In this document: piece by piece, positions 7,995 through 14,543 of the stretch
How the letters are laid out: every line of letters begins with the position of its first letter
Position numbering within the stretch: position 1 is the first letter of the stretch
Notes under the pieces: model-generated
What the model was told of the DNA's origin: nothing
What the model saw: only the letters and a program-made list of their open reading frames with translations
Databases searched by the model: none
Program-made: the position numbers and the translations under genes
DNA from: JAQSWP01 sp050185515
GTDB lineage: Bacteria; Pseudomonadota; Alphaproteobacteria; Reyranellales; JAQSWP01
NCBI GenBank assembly: GCA_050185515.1
Contig: JBFWZG010000084.1
Coordinates: 1 to 15,205 of the forward strand
Direction of reading: 5' to 3'
Length of the DNA: 15,205 nt

Positions 7995-8023
7995 CCGGGT
8001 TTGCCCGGTCTGGTAAAACCCGG
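7995..8023. promoter_or_regulatory. 8-bp perfect inverted repeat, possible operator
   Basis: CCGGGTTT at 7995-8002 and AAACCCGG at 8016-8023 are perfect inverted arms 13 bases apart. They sit in the leader between the divergent YkvA gene and the dehydrogenase gene, 40 bases before the latter's start. They could be a dyad operator or an RNA hairpin in the 5' leader. There is no T-tract, so it is not a standard terminator. Confidence 0.35.
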
Positions 8024-8063
8024 GCCGAAATCCATCCAAGGAAACGCCAAGAGGGGAAAAACC

Positions 8064-8825
8064 ATGGACGTTAAAGGACTTGCCGCCATCGTCACCGGCG
8101 GCGCCTCGGGCCTGGGCGGCGCGACCGCCTCAGCTTTGGCCGCCAAGGGCGCCAAGGTCGCGATCTTCGACCGCAACGCGGAACTGGGCGAGAAGAAAGC
8201 CAAGGAGCTGGGCGGCATCTTCTGCAACGTCGACGTCGGCGATGCCGCCTCCGCCGAGGCCGGCGTGAAGACGGTGAAGGAGAAGCTGGGCACGCCGCGC
8301 GTGCTGGTGAACTGCGCCGGCATCGGCACGGCGGGCCGCACCGTGTCCAAGACCGGGCCTCTCAATCTCGACGCCTTCGCGACCACCATCAAGGTCAACC
8401 TGATCGGTACGTTCAACCTGATCCGCCTGATGGCCTGGGAAGCCTCGCAGGGCGAGCCGCTGGCCGGCGGCGAGCGCGGCGTGATCATCAACACCGCCTC
8501 GGTGGCCGCGTTCGACGGGCAGATCGGCCAGGCGGCCTATTCGGCGTCCAAGGGCGGCGTCGTCGGCATGACCCTGCCGATCGCGCGCGATCTGTCGTCG
8601 CTGGGCATCCGCGTCTGCACCATCGCCCCGGGCCTGTTCAACACGCCGATGATGGCGTCGCTGCCGGACGAGGCGAAGAAGAGCCTCGGCGCGCAGGTGC
8701 CGTTCCCCTCGCGGCTCGGCGATCCCAGCGAGTACGCCATGCTGGCCATGGCCATCGTCGAGAATCCGATGCTGAACGGCGAGACCATCCGCCTCGACGG
8801 CGCCATCCGCATGGCGCCGAAATAA
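8064..8825 (+). CDS. 3-hydroxyacyl-CoA dehydrogenase type 2 (HSD10-like short-chain dehydrogenase)
   Basis: A 253-residue NAD-dependent short-chain dehydrogenase. TGGASGLG (residues 11-18) is the dinucleotide-binding loop, D36 at the end of beta-2 favours NAD over NADP, NCAG follows, and the catalytic residues are S146, Y159 and K163 (YSASK). The second half is strikingly like human HSD17B10 (TASVAAFDGQIGQAAYSASK, SQVPFPSRLGDP-type and NGETIRLDGAIRM segments), an enzyme that oxidises short or branched 3-hydroxyacyl-CoAs in isoleucine and fatty-acid breakdown. The start at ATG 8064 follows an AGAGGGGAAAA ribosome site; earlier in-frame codons lie in the inverted-repeat leader. A terminator follows the stop. 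The beta-oxidation role fits the acyl-CoA dehydrogenase and ScoAB in the same window, but they are not one operon. Confidence 0.93.
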   Translation: MDVKGLAAIVTGGASGLGGATASALAAKGAKVAIFDRNAELGEKKAKELGGIFCNVDVGDAASAEAGVKTVKEKLGTPRVLVNCAGIGTAGRTVSKTGPLNLDAFATTIKVNLIGTFNLIRLMAWEASQGEPLAGGERGVIINTASVAAFDGQIGQAAYSASKGGVVGMTLPIARDLSSLGIRVCTIAPGLFNTPMMASLPDEAKKSLGAQVPFPSRLGDPSEYAMLAMAIVENPMLNGETIRLDGAIRMAPK

Positions 8826-8847
8826 CCCGCCGCTTCTGTCGAACGCG

Positions 8848-8871
8848 AAAGGCCCGCTTCGGCGGGCCTTT
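8848..8871. terminator. Rho-independent terminator with UUCG loop between convergent genes
   Basis: A perfect 10-bp stem (AAAGGCCCGC at 8848-8857 with GCGGGCCTTT at 8862-8871) closes a TTCG loop at 8858-8861. On the plus strand it is followed by a T-rich run (TTTATCGTTT), so it should end the dehydrogenase transcript. The arms supply A/T pairs at the base for both strands, so it may also end the phhB transcript, although that side lacks a good T-tract beyond the stem. Confidence 0.85.
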
Positions 8872-8877
8872 ATCGTT

Positions 8878-9171
8878 TCAGGCCTTCGCGGCCTGGTCGA
8901 TGAACTTCGCCAACGCGATGTCCTTCTCGGAAACGCCGCCGGCATCGTGCGTCGACAAGGTGACGTCGACCCGGTTCCAGACGTTGAACCATTCGGGATG
9001 ATGGTCGGCCTTCTCCGCCGCCAGCGCCACCCTGGTCATGAAGGCGAAGGCGGCGTTGAAATCGGCGAACCTGAACGACTTGGCGATGGCGTCGCGCCCG
9101 TCGACCGGTTTCCAGCCCTTGAGTCCGGCCAGGGCCGATTTGCGCTGCGCCGGCGTCAGTTTCTTGACCAT
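8878..9171 (-). CDS. phhB: Pterin-4a-carbinolamine dehydratase
   Basis: A 97-residue enzyme that dehydrates 4a-hydroxytetrahydrobiopterin formed by aromatic amino-acid hydroxylases, regenerating the pterin cofactor. The family signature is complete: E53, H57-H58-P59, W65, H75 and D84 fall at the exact spacings of the PCD pattern (E-x3-H-H-P-x5-W-x9-H-x8-D). The start is ATG at 9171-9169, preceded by GAGGAGG on the minus strand; a longer frame to 9309 overlaps the zincin gene and looks unreal. No phenylalanine hydroxylase gene is in the window, so its usual partner is elsewhere, or it acts in another pterin pathway such as molybdopterin-related metabolism. It converges on the dehydrogenase gene and diverges from the zincin gene. 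Confidence 0.93.
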   Translation of the reverse strand: MVKKLTPAQRKSALAGLKGWKPVDGRDAIAKSFRFADFNAAFAFMTRVALAAEKADHHPEWFNVWNRVDVTLSTHDAGGVSEKDIALAKFIDQAAKA

Positions 9172-9213
9172 CGCGTTGCCTCCTCGTTCGATCGTGGGAC
9201 GATGGGGACGCTC

Positions 9214-9242
9214 TTGGCGTCGGCCCGCCGCCAGCCTATGTA
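9214..9242 (+). promoter_or_regulatory. Weak candidate promoter for a leaderless zincin mRNA
   Basis: TTGGCG (9214-9219, 4 of 6) and TATGTA (9237-9242, 3 of 6) are 17 bases apart. Initiation about 7 bases downstream would fall on the ATG at 9249. No Shine-Dalgarno sequence precedes that ATG, which is consistent with a leaderless mRNA, but the -10 match is poor. Confidence 0.3.
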
Positions 9243-9248
9243 TGCTGC

Positions 9249-9674
9249 ATGCCATCCTACAGCACGCCGCCCTCGCTTTCCGACTGCGAAGACATCGCCC
9301 GCAAGGCATATGCCGATCTGCCCGAGCAGTTCCGCCGCTTCGTCGGCGACGTGGTGATCCGCGTCGTCGATTTCCCCGACGAGGAGACCGAGCGCGAGAT
9401 GGGGCTGGAGTCGCCGTTCGACCTGCTGGGCCTCTATCGCGGCGTCGAGCTGGGCAGCAAGAGCGTCGCCTGGACGCCCTCAGACGTCGACATGATCTTC
9501 CTCTATCGCCGGCCGCTGCTCGATTACTGGTGCGATACGGGCGAGGATTTCGAGCATCTGATCCGCCACGTGCTGATCCACGAGATCGGCCATCATTTCG
9601 GCCTCAGCGACGACGACATGGAGGCGCTGGAGGCGCAGGCCGAGGCGGAGGAAGCGGGCGAGTTACGCTCTTAG
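9249..9674 (+). CDS. Small zincin-like metallopeptidase family protein
   Basis: A 141-residue cytoplasmic protein of the minimal zincin family (formerly DUF1025 or MPN-like small metallopeptidases). The zinc motif HEIGHHFGLSD starts at H111 and gives H111, E112, H115 and D121 in an HExxHxxGxxD arrangement, the aspartate replacing the third histidine of metzincins. The upstream segment FLYRRPLLDYW and the LIRHVLIHE helix are typical of the family. Substrates are unknown; no signal peptide is seen. The tail is rich in Glu and Ala. Its last 12 bases overlap the 3' end of the convergent DNA glycosylase gene. Confidence 0.88.
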   Translation: MPSYSTPPSLSDCEDIARKAYADLPEQFRRFVGDVVIRVVDFPDEETEREMGLESPFDLLGLYRGVELGSKSVAWTPSDVDMIFLYRRPLLDYWCDTGEDFEHLIRHVLIHEIGHHFGLSDDDMEALEAQAEAEEAGELRS

Positions 9675-10160
9675 CGCCCGGTAGCGGGCGGCCAGCGCCT
9701 GCCATGGCGCAAGATTCCAGTGCGAGCGCGCCAGGCCGGAAGGCGAGGGCAGGACATGGATCTCGCTGTCGCCCAGCGTCTGAGCCTGCAGGCCGAAGCC
9801 GATGCGCCGGTCGCCGAGGAAGGTCGCGCCGGCGTTCTTGCTGGTGAAGGCGATCAACAGCGGCTTGTGGCGCTTCATCTTGCGCGCGAAGGAAACCACG
9901 TCGAAGGCGGCCGCCGACAATTCGCTGTCGACGCCGACTTCGGTCTTGTTGAGATCGGTGTAGCCGATGCCGTGCTCGACCATGCGCGGGAACTGCGCCG
10001 GGTCGAAGTCGGCCGGAAACAGGCCGAGCTTCTTCACCGTCGGCCAGAAGGCGTTGCCGGGATTGGCGTAGGGATAGCCGCGCGCCTGCGAGATGCGGCT
10101 GACGGCGGTGCCGCAGAACACCAGGGTCAGGCCCGGCCGCAGCACGTCGGGCAGGATCAT
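9663..10160 (-). CDS. mug: MUG-type mismatch-specific DNA glycosylase
   Basis: A 165-residue member of the MUG/TDG branch of uracil-DNA glycosylases, which remove uracil or related damaged bases from mispairs. GYPYANPGNAFW (residues 28-39) and PSPSGLARSHW (138-148) are the motif-A tail and the intercalation-loop motif (compare FPFAHPANRFW and NPSGLSR in E. coli Mug). However the catalytic asparagine motif GINPG is replaced by CGTAVS (residues 16-21), so the residue equal to E. coli N18 is A19. Related glycosylases with CGTA are known, and the Deinococcus radiodurans MUG was reported to use a different, acidic residue, so activity is plausible. The ATG lies one base after the acyl-CoA dehydrogenase stop (TGA-G-ATG), so it is the last gene of the sirtuin operon. 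Confidence 0.87.
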   Translation of the reverse strand: MILPDVLRPGLTLVFCGTAVSRISQARGYPYANPGNAFWPTVKKLGLFPADFDPAQFPRMVEHGIGYTDLNKTEVGVDSELSAAAFDVVSFARKMKRHKPLLIAFTSKNAGATFLGDRRIGFGLQAQTLGDSEIHVLPSPSGLARSHWNLAPWQALAARYRALRA

Positions 10161-10161
10161 C

Positions 10162-11967
10162 TCAGGCGGATGCCAGCTCCACCGCCCGCGCCAGCGGCAC
10201 CGGCGCCTCGTCGAGCAGATGGTCGACGATGGCGTCCTCCCAGTCCGGGTCCGATGGCGACATCGGATCCTGCGCCTTCAGCCGGTGCTCGGCGACCAGC
10301 CTCGCCATCAGCAGGCGCCGTGCATCGCCGCCGCGCGCGCCGATCGTGGCGCCTTCGGCCGCCATCAGCGCCGCCGATACGGCGTGGTAGAGCGCGCTGG
10401 AGGCTGACCGGCTGAGTTTTTCCTTCTTCGGGTCGGCGGCGACCTCGCGAGCGAAGCGGCCGGCGCGATCGACGAGACCGGCGAACTCGCCGCGCATCTG
10501 TCCCGGCAATCCGTCGGCGCTCTTCAGCATGTCGTCCAGCGCGCTGCCCAGCGCCTTCTCGCCGCCGCTCTTGCCGACGGCGCGAGTGATGACGTCGAGG
10601 GCGTTGATGTTGGAGGTGCCCTCCCACAAGGTGCCGACCTGGGCGTCGCGATAGAGCCTCGCGGCGACGAACTCCTCGATGTAGCCGACGCCGCCGCGCA
10701 CTTCCAGGGCATGGGAGGCGACGCGGATATTGTCGCGGCAGGCGCGGAACTTGAAGAGCGGCGTTAGGATGCGCAGCAGGATCTCGGCCTTGGCATCGCC
10801 CGCATTAGCCTCGCCCATGATCTTCGACGAATAGAGCGACATCGACAGCGCCTGCTCGGTCGGCAGCAGGATCTTCATCAGCTGCCGGCGCAGCAAAGGG
10901 AAGCGCTTGATCGGCCCGCCGAAGGCGTTGCGGTAGCCGGCCACGACCAGCGATTCGTTCAGGCAGCGGCGCATCATCGCGGCGGCGCGCACCCCGTGGC
11001 TGAGCCGCGAGAGATTGACCTGCTGCATCATCTGCTTGAAGCCGTTATGCACGTCGCCGATCAGATAGGCCGTGGCGCCCTCGAACTTGATCTCGCCGGA
11101 GGCCATCGACTTGGTGCCGAGCTTGTCCTTCAGCCGCACGATGCGATAGGCGTTGCGGCTGCCGTCCTCCAGCCGGCGTGGCGTGGCGAACAGCGCCAGG
11201 CCCCTGGTGCCCGAAGGCGCGCCTTCGGGCCGCGCCAGCATTACCGCCACGTCGGCGTCGGCATGGCTGCAGAACCACTTGTCGCCGGTGATCGACCAGC
11301 GCTCGATGCCGTCGGAGCCCATGCCCAGCGGCGTCGCGATGGTGTCGACCGCGCCGACATCGGAGCCGGCGCCCTTCTCGGTCATGAACTGCGTCCCCTT
11401 CCACATCGTCGCCATGTCCTGCGACAGCAGCCGGGGCAGCAGGTAGTTCTTCACTGCTTCGCTGCCGTAACGCTTGATGACGAAGTTGGAGGTGTCGGAG
11501 ACGGAGATCGGGCACATCAGGCCGAACTCGCCCTGCACGAACAGATAGGTGATCAGGTATTTGCCGATCGGCGGCATCGGCTCGGGCCAGCCCAGCACGC
11601 CGCCGCGATGGGTCATGGCATGCATGCCGAACTCGCCGAAGGCGATCTGCTCCATCTCGCGGTAGGCGGGATGGTATTCGATCCAGTCTTCGTCGCGGCC
11701 GAAACGGTCGCGCTGGTGCAGGACCGGACCGTTGCGGTCGGCGATGGCGGCCAGCTCGTCGAGCCTGCCGCCGGCCAGTTCGCCCAGCCGGTCGAAATGC
11801 GGATCGAGATGGGCGCGCAGCTTCTCAGGCATGTAGAGCGGCAGCAGATCCTGAAGCGAGCGATCGACGCGGTAAAAGTTCATGCCGCGGCAATCCGGCG
11901 CGACATGATCGGAGCCGGCGCGCGGCGCCTCCCGGCTGGACGCCAGCTTCAGATTTGCCTGTGTCAT
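10162..11967 (-). CDS. AidB-like acyl-CoA dehydrogenase
   Basis: A 601-residue flavoprotein, longer than the ~380 residues of classical acyl-CoA dehydrogenases and matching AidB/large-ACAD length. FMTEKGAGSDVG (residues 194-205) is the FAD/substrate loop (compare MTEKQGGSDV in AidB), and GGVGYIEE with LWEGTSNINALDV contains E449, aligned with the region holding the catalytic base or its neighbour in ACADs. A C-terminal helical domain follows. The substrate is not known; alternatives are a DmdC-like or long-chain enzyme. The start is ATG at 11967-11965, preceded by AGGAGG at 11980-11975, which overlaps the sirtuin stop codon; a 161-residue upstream extension in the same frame lies inside the sirtuin gene and is a shadow. 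It is the middle gene of the sirtuin-ACAD-mug operon. Confidence 0.9.
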   Translation of the reverse strand: MTQANLKLASSREAPRAGSDHVAPDCRGMNFYRVDRSLQDLLPLYMPEKLRAHLDPHFDRLGELAGGRLDELAAIADRNGPVLHQRDRFGRDEDWIEYHPAYREMEQIAFGEFGMHAMTHRGGVLGWPEPMPPIGKYLITYLFVQGEFGLMCPISVSDTSNFVIKRYGSEAVKNYLLPRLLSQDMATMWKGTQFMTEKGAGSDVGAVDTIATPLGMGSDGIERWSITGDKWFCSHADADVAVMLARPEGAPSGTRGLALFATPRRLEDGSRNAYRIVRLKDKLGTKSMASGEIKFEGATAYLIGDVHNGFKQMMQQVNLSRLSHGVRAAAMMRRCLNESLVVAGYRNAFGGPIKRFPLLRRQLMKILLPTEQALSMSLYSSKIMGEANAGDAKAEILLRILTPLFKFRACRDNIRVASHALEVRGGVGYIEEFVAARLYRDAQVGTLWEGTSNINALDVITRAVGKSGGEKALGSALDDMLKSADGLPGQMRGEFAGLVDRAGRFAREVAADPKKEKLSRSASSALYHAVSAALMAAEGATIGARGGDARRLLMARLVAEHRLKAQDPMSPSDPDWEDAIVDHLLDEAPVPLARAVELASA

Positions 11968-11978
11968 CTTGGTTCCTC

Positions 11979-12716
11979 CTACCAGCCTTCGCGCAGCAGC
12001 TTGTCGACATAGGCCGGCACGATCTCGCTGGCCGGCCCGTAATGGCGCTCGGCGAACAGCGAATGACCGTCCGACGGTTCCATGTTCAGTTCCACCGTAT
12101 GCCCGATTCCGGCCATGCGCACATGCTGCACGAAGCCGGCGGCGGGATAGACCGTGCCCGAGGTGCCGATCGACATGAACAGGCCGCAGCGGTCGAGTGC
12201 ACTGATGATCTCGTCCATGTGCAGCGGAATCTCGCCGAACCAGACGACGTGCGGCCGCAGCCCGCCCCTGCCGCCGCAGCCGGCGCAGACGCTTTCCGGG
12301 CTGAGCTCCATCTCCGAATCGACGATCGCCTCGCAGTGCATGCAGCGGATCTTGCCGGCCTGGCCGTGCATGTGCATGACGTTGCGCGAACCGCCACCCT
12401 CGTGCAGCAGGTCGATGTTCTGCGTCACCACCAGCACCTCGCCGGGCCATTCCCGCTCCAGCCTGGCGAGCGCCTCATGGGCGGCGTTGGGGCGGATATT
12501 GGCGCTGCGGAAATCGCGCCGCCGCTCGTTGTAGAAGTCGAGCACCTTCTTCGGGTTGCGCCGAAACGCCTCGATGGTGGCGACTTCCTCGATGTCGTAC
12601 TTGCTCCACAACCCGTCCTTGTCGCGGAAGGTGTCGATGCCGGACTCCTTGGAGATGCCGGCGCCGGTCAGCACCACGATGGTGTCGAGCGAGGTGGAGA
12701 GTTTCGGCGGTGCCAT
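11979..12716 (-). CDS. cobB: NAD-dependent protein deacylase, class III sirtuin (CobB-like)
   Basis: A 245-residue sirtuin that removes acyl groups from protein lysines using NAD. GAGISKESGIDTFR (residues 18-31), TQNID (98-102) and the catalytic H117 in HMHG are present. A Cys4 zinc site is complete: C125, C128, C144 and C147. Y62 and R65 (YNER) are the class III residues that bind succinyl- or malonyl-lysine carboxylates, and ATIEAF resembles the class III AxxxPEAF element. The WFGE-IPLHMDEI and IGTSGTVYPAAGF segments match E. coli CobB. The start at 12716-12714 gives a domain starting at the usual distance from GAGIS; a longer frame to 13100 lies over the phosphatase gene. First gene of an operon with the acyl-CoA dehydrogenase 11 bases downstream. 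Confidence 0.93.
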   Translation of the reverse strand: MAPPKLSTSLDTIVVLTGAGISKESGIDTFRDKDGLWSKYDIEEVATIEAFRRNPKKVLDFYNERRRDFRSANIRPNAAHEALARLEREWPGEVLVVTQNIDLLHEGGGSRNVMHMHGQAGKIRCMHCEAIVDSEMELSPESVCAGCGGRGGLRPHVVWFGEIPLHMDEIISALDRCGLFMSIGTSGTVYPAAGFVQHVRMAGIGHTVELNMEPSDGHSLFAERHYGPASEIVPAYVDKLLREGW

Positions 12717-12751
12717 AGGTTCGACGGCGTTTCCTGCGTTGCTTTTGCCGC

Positions 12752-12758
12752 TATCATA
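12752..12758. promoter_or_regulatory. Overlapping divergent -10-like elements (TATCAT / TATGAT)
   Basis: CTATCATAG in the 68-base gap between the sirtuin and phosphatase genes gives TATCAT on the plus strand (12752-12757) and TATGAT on the minus strand (12758-12753), each 5 of 6 to the -10 consensus. No good -35 partner is seen in either direction, so this is a weak candidate for a shared divergent promoter. Confidence 0.3.
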
Positions 12759-12784
12759 GAGCTTTCGGGCGCGGGAGAAAGGGC

Positions 12785-13279
12785 GTGGAGCGGAAGATCG
12801 GCGTGCTGTTCGTCTGCACCGGCAATATCTGCCGTTCGCCCACGGCCGAGGGCGTGATGCGCCACCAGGCGAAACTGGCCGGGCTGGACGGACGGTTGCG
12901 CATCGATTCGGCGGGCACGCATGGCTACCACATAGGCGAGCCGCCCGACCGTCGCAGCATCGCCGCCGCCAGACGCCGCGGCGTCGATCTCTCCGCCTTG
13001 CGCGCCCGCAAGGTGGCGCGGCAGGATTTCGAGGCTTTCGATTACGTGCTGGCGCTGGATCGCGGGCATTTCGATCTGCTTCGGGCGGACTGTCCGCCAT
13101 CGCATGTCGAGCGCCTGTCGCTGTTTCTCAGTCATCTGGGGGAGACGGGGCTCGACGACGTGCCCGACCCCTATTATGGCGGCGCGCGCGATTTCGAACA
13201 CGCGCTGGACCTGATCGAACGCGGCTGCGCCGCCCTGCTGGCGCATATCAGGCGCGAGCATTTCCCCGATCATGACTGA
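12785..13279 (+). CDS. Low-molecular-weight phosphotyrosine-type phosphatase; probable ketosamine-phosphate phosphatase
   Basis: A 164-residue cytoplasmic LMW-PTP fold protein. The P-loop CTGNICRS starts at C11 (nucleophile) with R17 and S18, and the general-acid loop DPYYG starts at D128. The start codon is GTG at 12785, with GGGAG/AAAGGG upstream; no in-frame ATG is available. Its 3' end overlaps the fructosamine-kinase gene by 8 bases (ATGACTGA), so the two are translationally coupled. In eukaryotes LMW-PTP-A hydrolyses ribulosamine-5-phosphate and erythrulosamine-4-phosphate, so here the likely role is dephosphorylating the sugar moiety in protein repair, although tyrosine phosphatase (Wzb-like) or arsenate reductase-like activity cannot be excluded. 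No exopolysaccharide genes lie nearby to suggest a Wzb role. Confidence 0.92.
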   Translation: MERKIGVLFVCTGNICRSPTAEGVMRHQAKLAGLDGRLRIDSAGTHGYHIGEPPDRRSIAAARRRGVDLSALRARKVARQDFEAFDYVLALDRGHFDLLRADCPPSHVERLSLFLSHLGETGLDDVPDPYYGGARDFEHALDLIERGCAALLAHIRREHFPDHD

Positions 13280-14114
13280 GCTGCGGGCGCGGCTGCGGGT
13301 GGTTCTGGGCCGCGAGGTCAATGCCCTGCAGCCGGTGGGCGGCGGGCATGGCGCGACGGTTTGGCGTTGCGAGCTTGCTGGCGGCGGCACAATGGCCGTG
13401 AAGAGCGCGGCGCGGCTTCTGGCCAGCGAAGGCAGGATGCTGCGCGATCTGGCCGGCAGGTCGTCGCTGCCGTTTCCTGCCGTGCATCATAGCGACGACA
13501 CGCTGCTGGTCGGCGACTGGATCGAGCATGACGGCTCGTCGCTGAATGCGCTCGGGCAGGAGCAGCTCGCCGAGGCGCTCGCCGCGCTGCATGCGCACAC
13601 GGCGGAGGATTACGGCTATGGCTACGACGTGATGATCGGCGGCATGCCGCAGATCAACGAGTGCCAGCCCGACTGGCGCACGCTGTTCCTGGAAAAGCGC
13701 CTGCTGAGCGGCGCGTTTCTTGCCCATCGCGTCGGCAATCTGCCGCTGGAAACGCTGCGTCTCGTCGAGCGCTTCGTTGCCACGCGCGGCGATTTGATCC
13801 CCGAACCGAAACGTCCGGCGCTGCTGCATGGCGATCTGTGGCAGGGCAACGTGCTGACGCGGCAGGGCCGGCCGGTCGTGTTCATCGATCCGGCGATCTA
13901 TTACGGCCATCCCGAAATGGACCTCGCCTTCAGCGAGATGTTCGGCGGCTTCGGCCCGCGTTTCCTCGCCCGCTACGCCGAAATCGCCGGCCTCGACAAG
14001 GGCTACGGGGATCGCCGCGACATCTGGAACCTGTGGCCGCTACTGGTGCACGCGTATCTGTTCGGCGGGTCCTATGCCGAGAAGATCAACCGCATTGTCT
14101 TGCGCTGCGTCTAA
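13272..14114 (+). CDS. Fructosamine/ribulosamine kinase family protein
   Basis: A 280-residue kinase of the fructosamine-3-kinase family, which phosphorylates the sugar of glycated lysines so that the adduct falls off. Protein-kinase-like residues are in place: K44 (MAVK) with E53 as ion-pair partner, HGDLWQGN (residues 186-193) with catalytic D188, and D206 (VFIDPAIYYGHPEMDLAF) as metal ligand. INECQPDW in the middle is typical of bacterial homologues (compare NxxxxDW). The glycine-rich loop reads GGGHGATVW and lacks the cysteine that mediates redox dimers in some family members. Bacterial homologues are often ribulosamine/erythrulosamine kinases rather than fructosamine kinases. ATG 13272 has little ribosome site and depends on coupling to the overlapping phosphatase gene. 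Confidence 0.92.
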   Translation: MTELRARLRVVLGREVNALQPVGGGHGATVWRCELAGGGTMAVKSAARLLASEGRMLRDLAGRSSLPFPAVHHSDDTLLVGDWIEHDGSSLNALGQEQLAEALAALHAHTAEDYGYGYDVMIGGMPQINECQPDWRTLFLEKRLLSGAFLAHRVGNLPLETLRLVERFVATRGDLIPEPKRPALLHGDLWQGNVLTRQGRPVVFIDPAIYYGHPEMDLAFSEMFGGFGPRFLARYAEIAGLDKGYGDRRDIWNLWPLLVHAYLFGGSYAEKINRIVLRCV

Positions 14115-14129
14115 GGTCAGAGTCCTCGG

Positions 14130-14543
14130 ATGCGTCTGAGAGTACCTGCGGCCATCGGCCCGCATGAAGGCCGTGAATTGGAGTTGCTTCTGGCTGGACT
14201 CAAGCCGGTCGCGATGTTCGTGGAATACGATCCGTCAGCGCAGTTCGAACATTACGTTCGCATAAGGCAACTGAATCGACGCTTGCGGCGATACAGGCTG
14301 GCTGGCCGCGTGCTGGACGTTACGTACTATTTCCCCGATCGCCACGAAGCCCAGTTCCGTCAGCTGGACCTCATCTATCGCTACTGGACTAGAGGCGATC
14401 TGCATTTCTCCGATCTCCAGGAACGCAGGGTCGGGCGGCTGCTCGGGTACACTGAACGGGACATAGGCGTCTACTTGCAGTGGGTCCGCCTGCGCCAGCG
14501 ATTGCGCAAGAACGCGTTGTCTACAAAAAGGTCCGCTATCTGA
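14130..14543 (+). CDS. Hypothetical protein, unrecognised
   Basis: A 137-residue soluble protein I do not recognise. It begins MRLRVPAAIGPHEGRELELLLAGLKPVAMF; the central part is rich in aromatic and basic residues (RQLDLIYRYWTRGDLHF) and the C-terminal third is strongly basic (YLQWVRLRQRLRKNALSTKR), which suggests nucleic-acid or acidic-partner binding, but nothing proves it. There is no signal peptide, membrane segment, Cys cluster or catalytic motif. It starts 15 bases after the fructosamine kinase stop, without a clear ribosome site, so it may be cotranscribed. Its last 8 bases overlap the 3' end of the convergent zinc-ribbon gene. GC content is visibly lower than in the genes to its left, suggesting horizontal gain. 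Coding status is supported by the protein-like composition and lack of a good opposing frame. Confidence 0.6.
   Translation: MRLRVPAAIGPHEGRELELLLAGLKPVAMFVEYDPSAQFEHYVRIRQLNRRLRRYRLAGRVLDVTYYFPDRHEAQFRQLDLIYRYWTRGDLHFSDLQERRVGRLLGYTERDIGVYLQWVRLRQRLRKNALSTKRSAI

Noticed and set aside
9675..9690. CGCCCG-GTAG-CGGGCG hairpin right after the zincin stop as a terminator
   Set aside because: A short stem without a T-tract that lies within the coding region of the convergent mug gene.
11968..12450. 161-residue N-terminal extension of the acyl-CoA dehydrogenase
   Set aside because: This stretch lies inside the sirtuin gene in another frame, and an AGGAGG site directs initiation at 11967.
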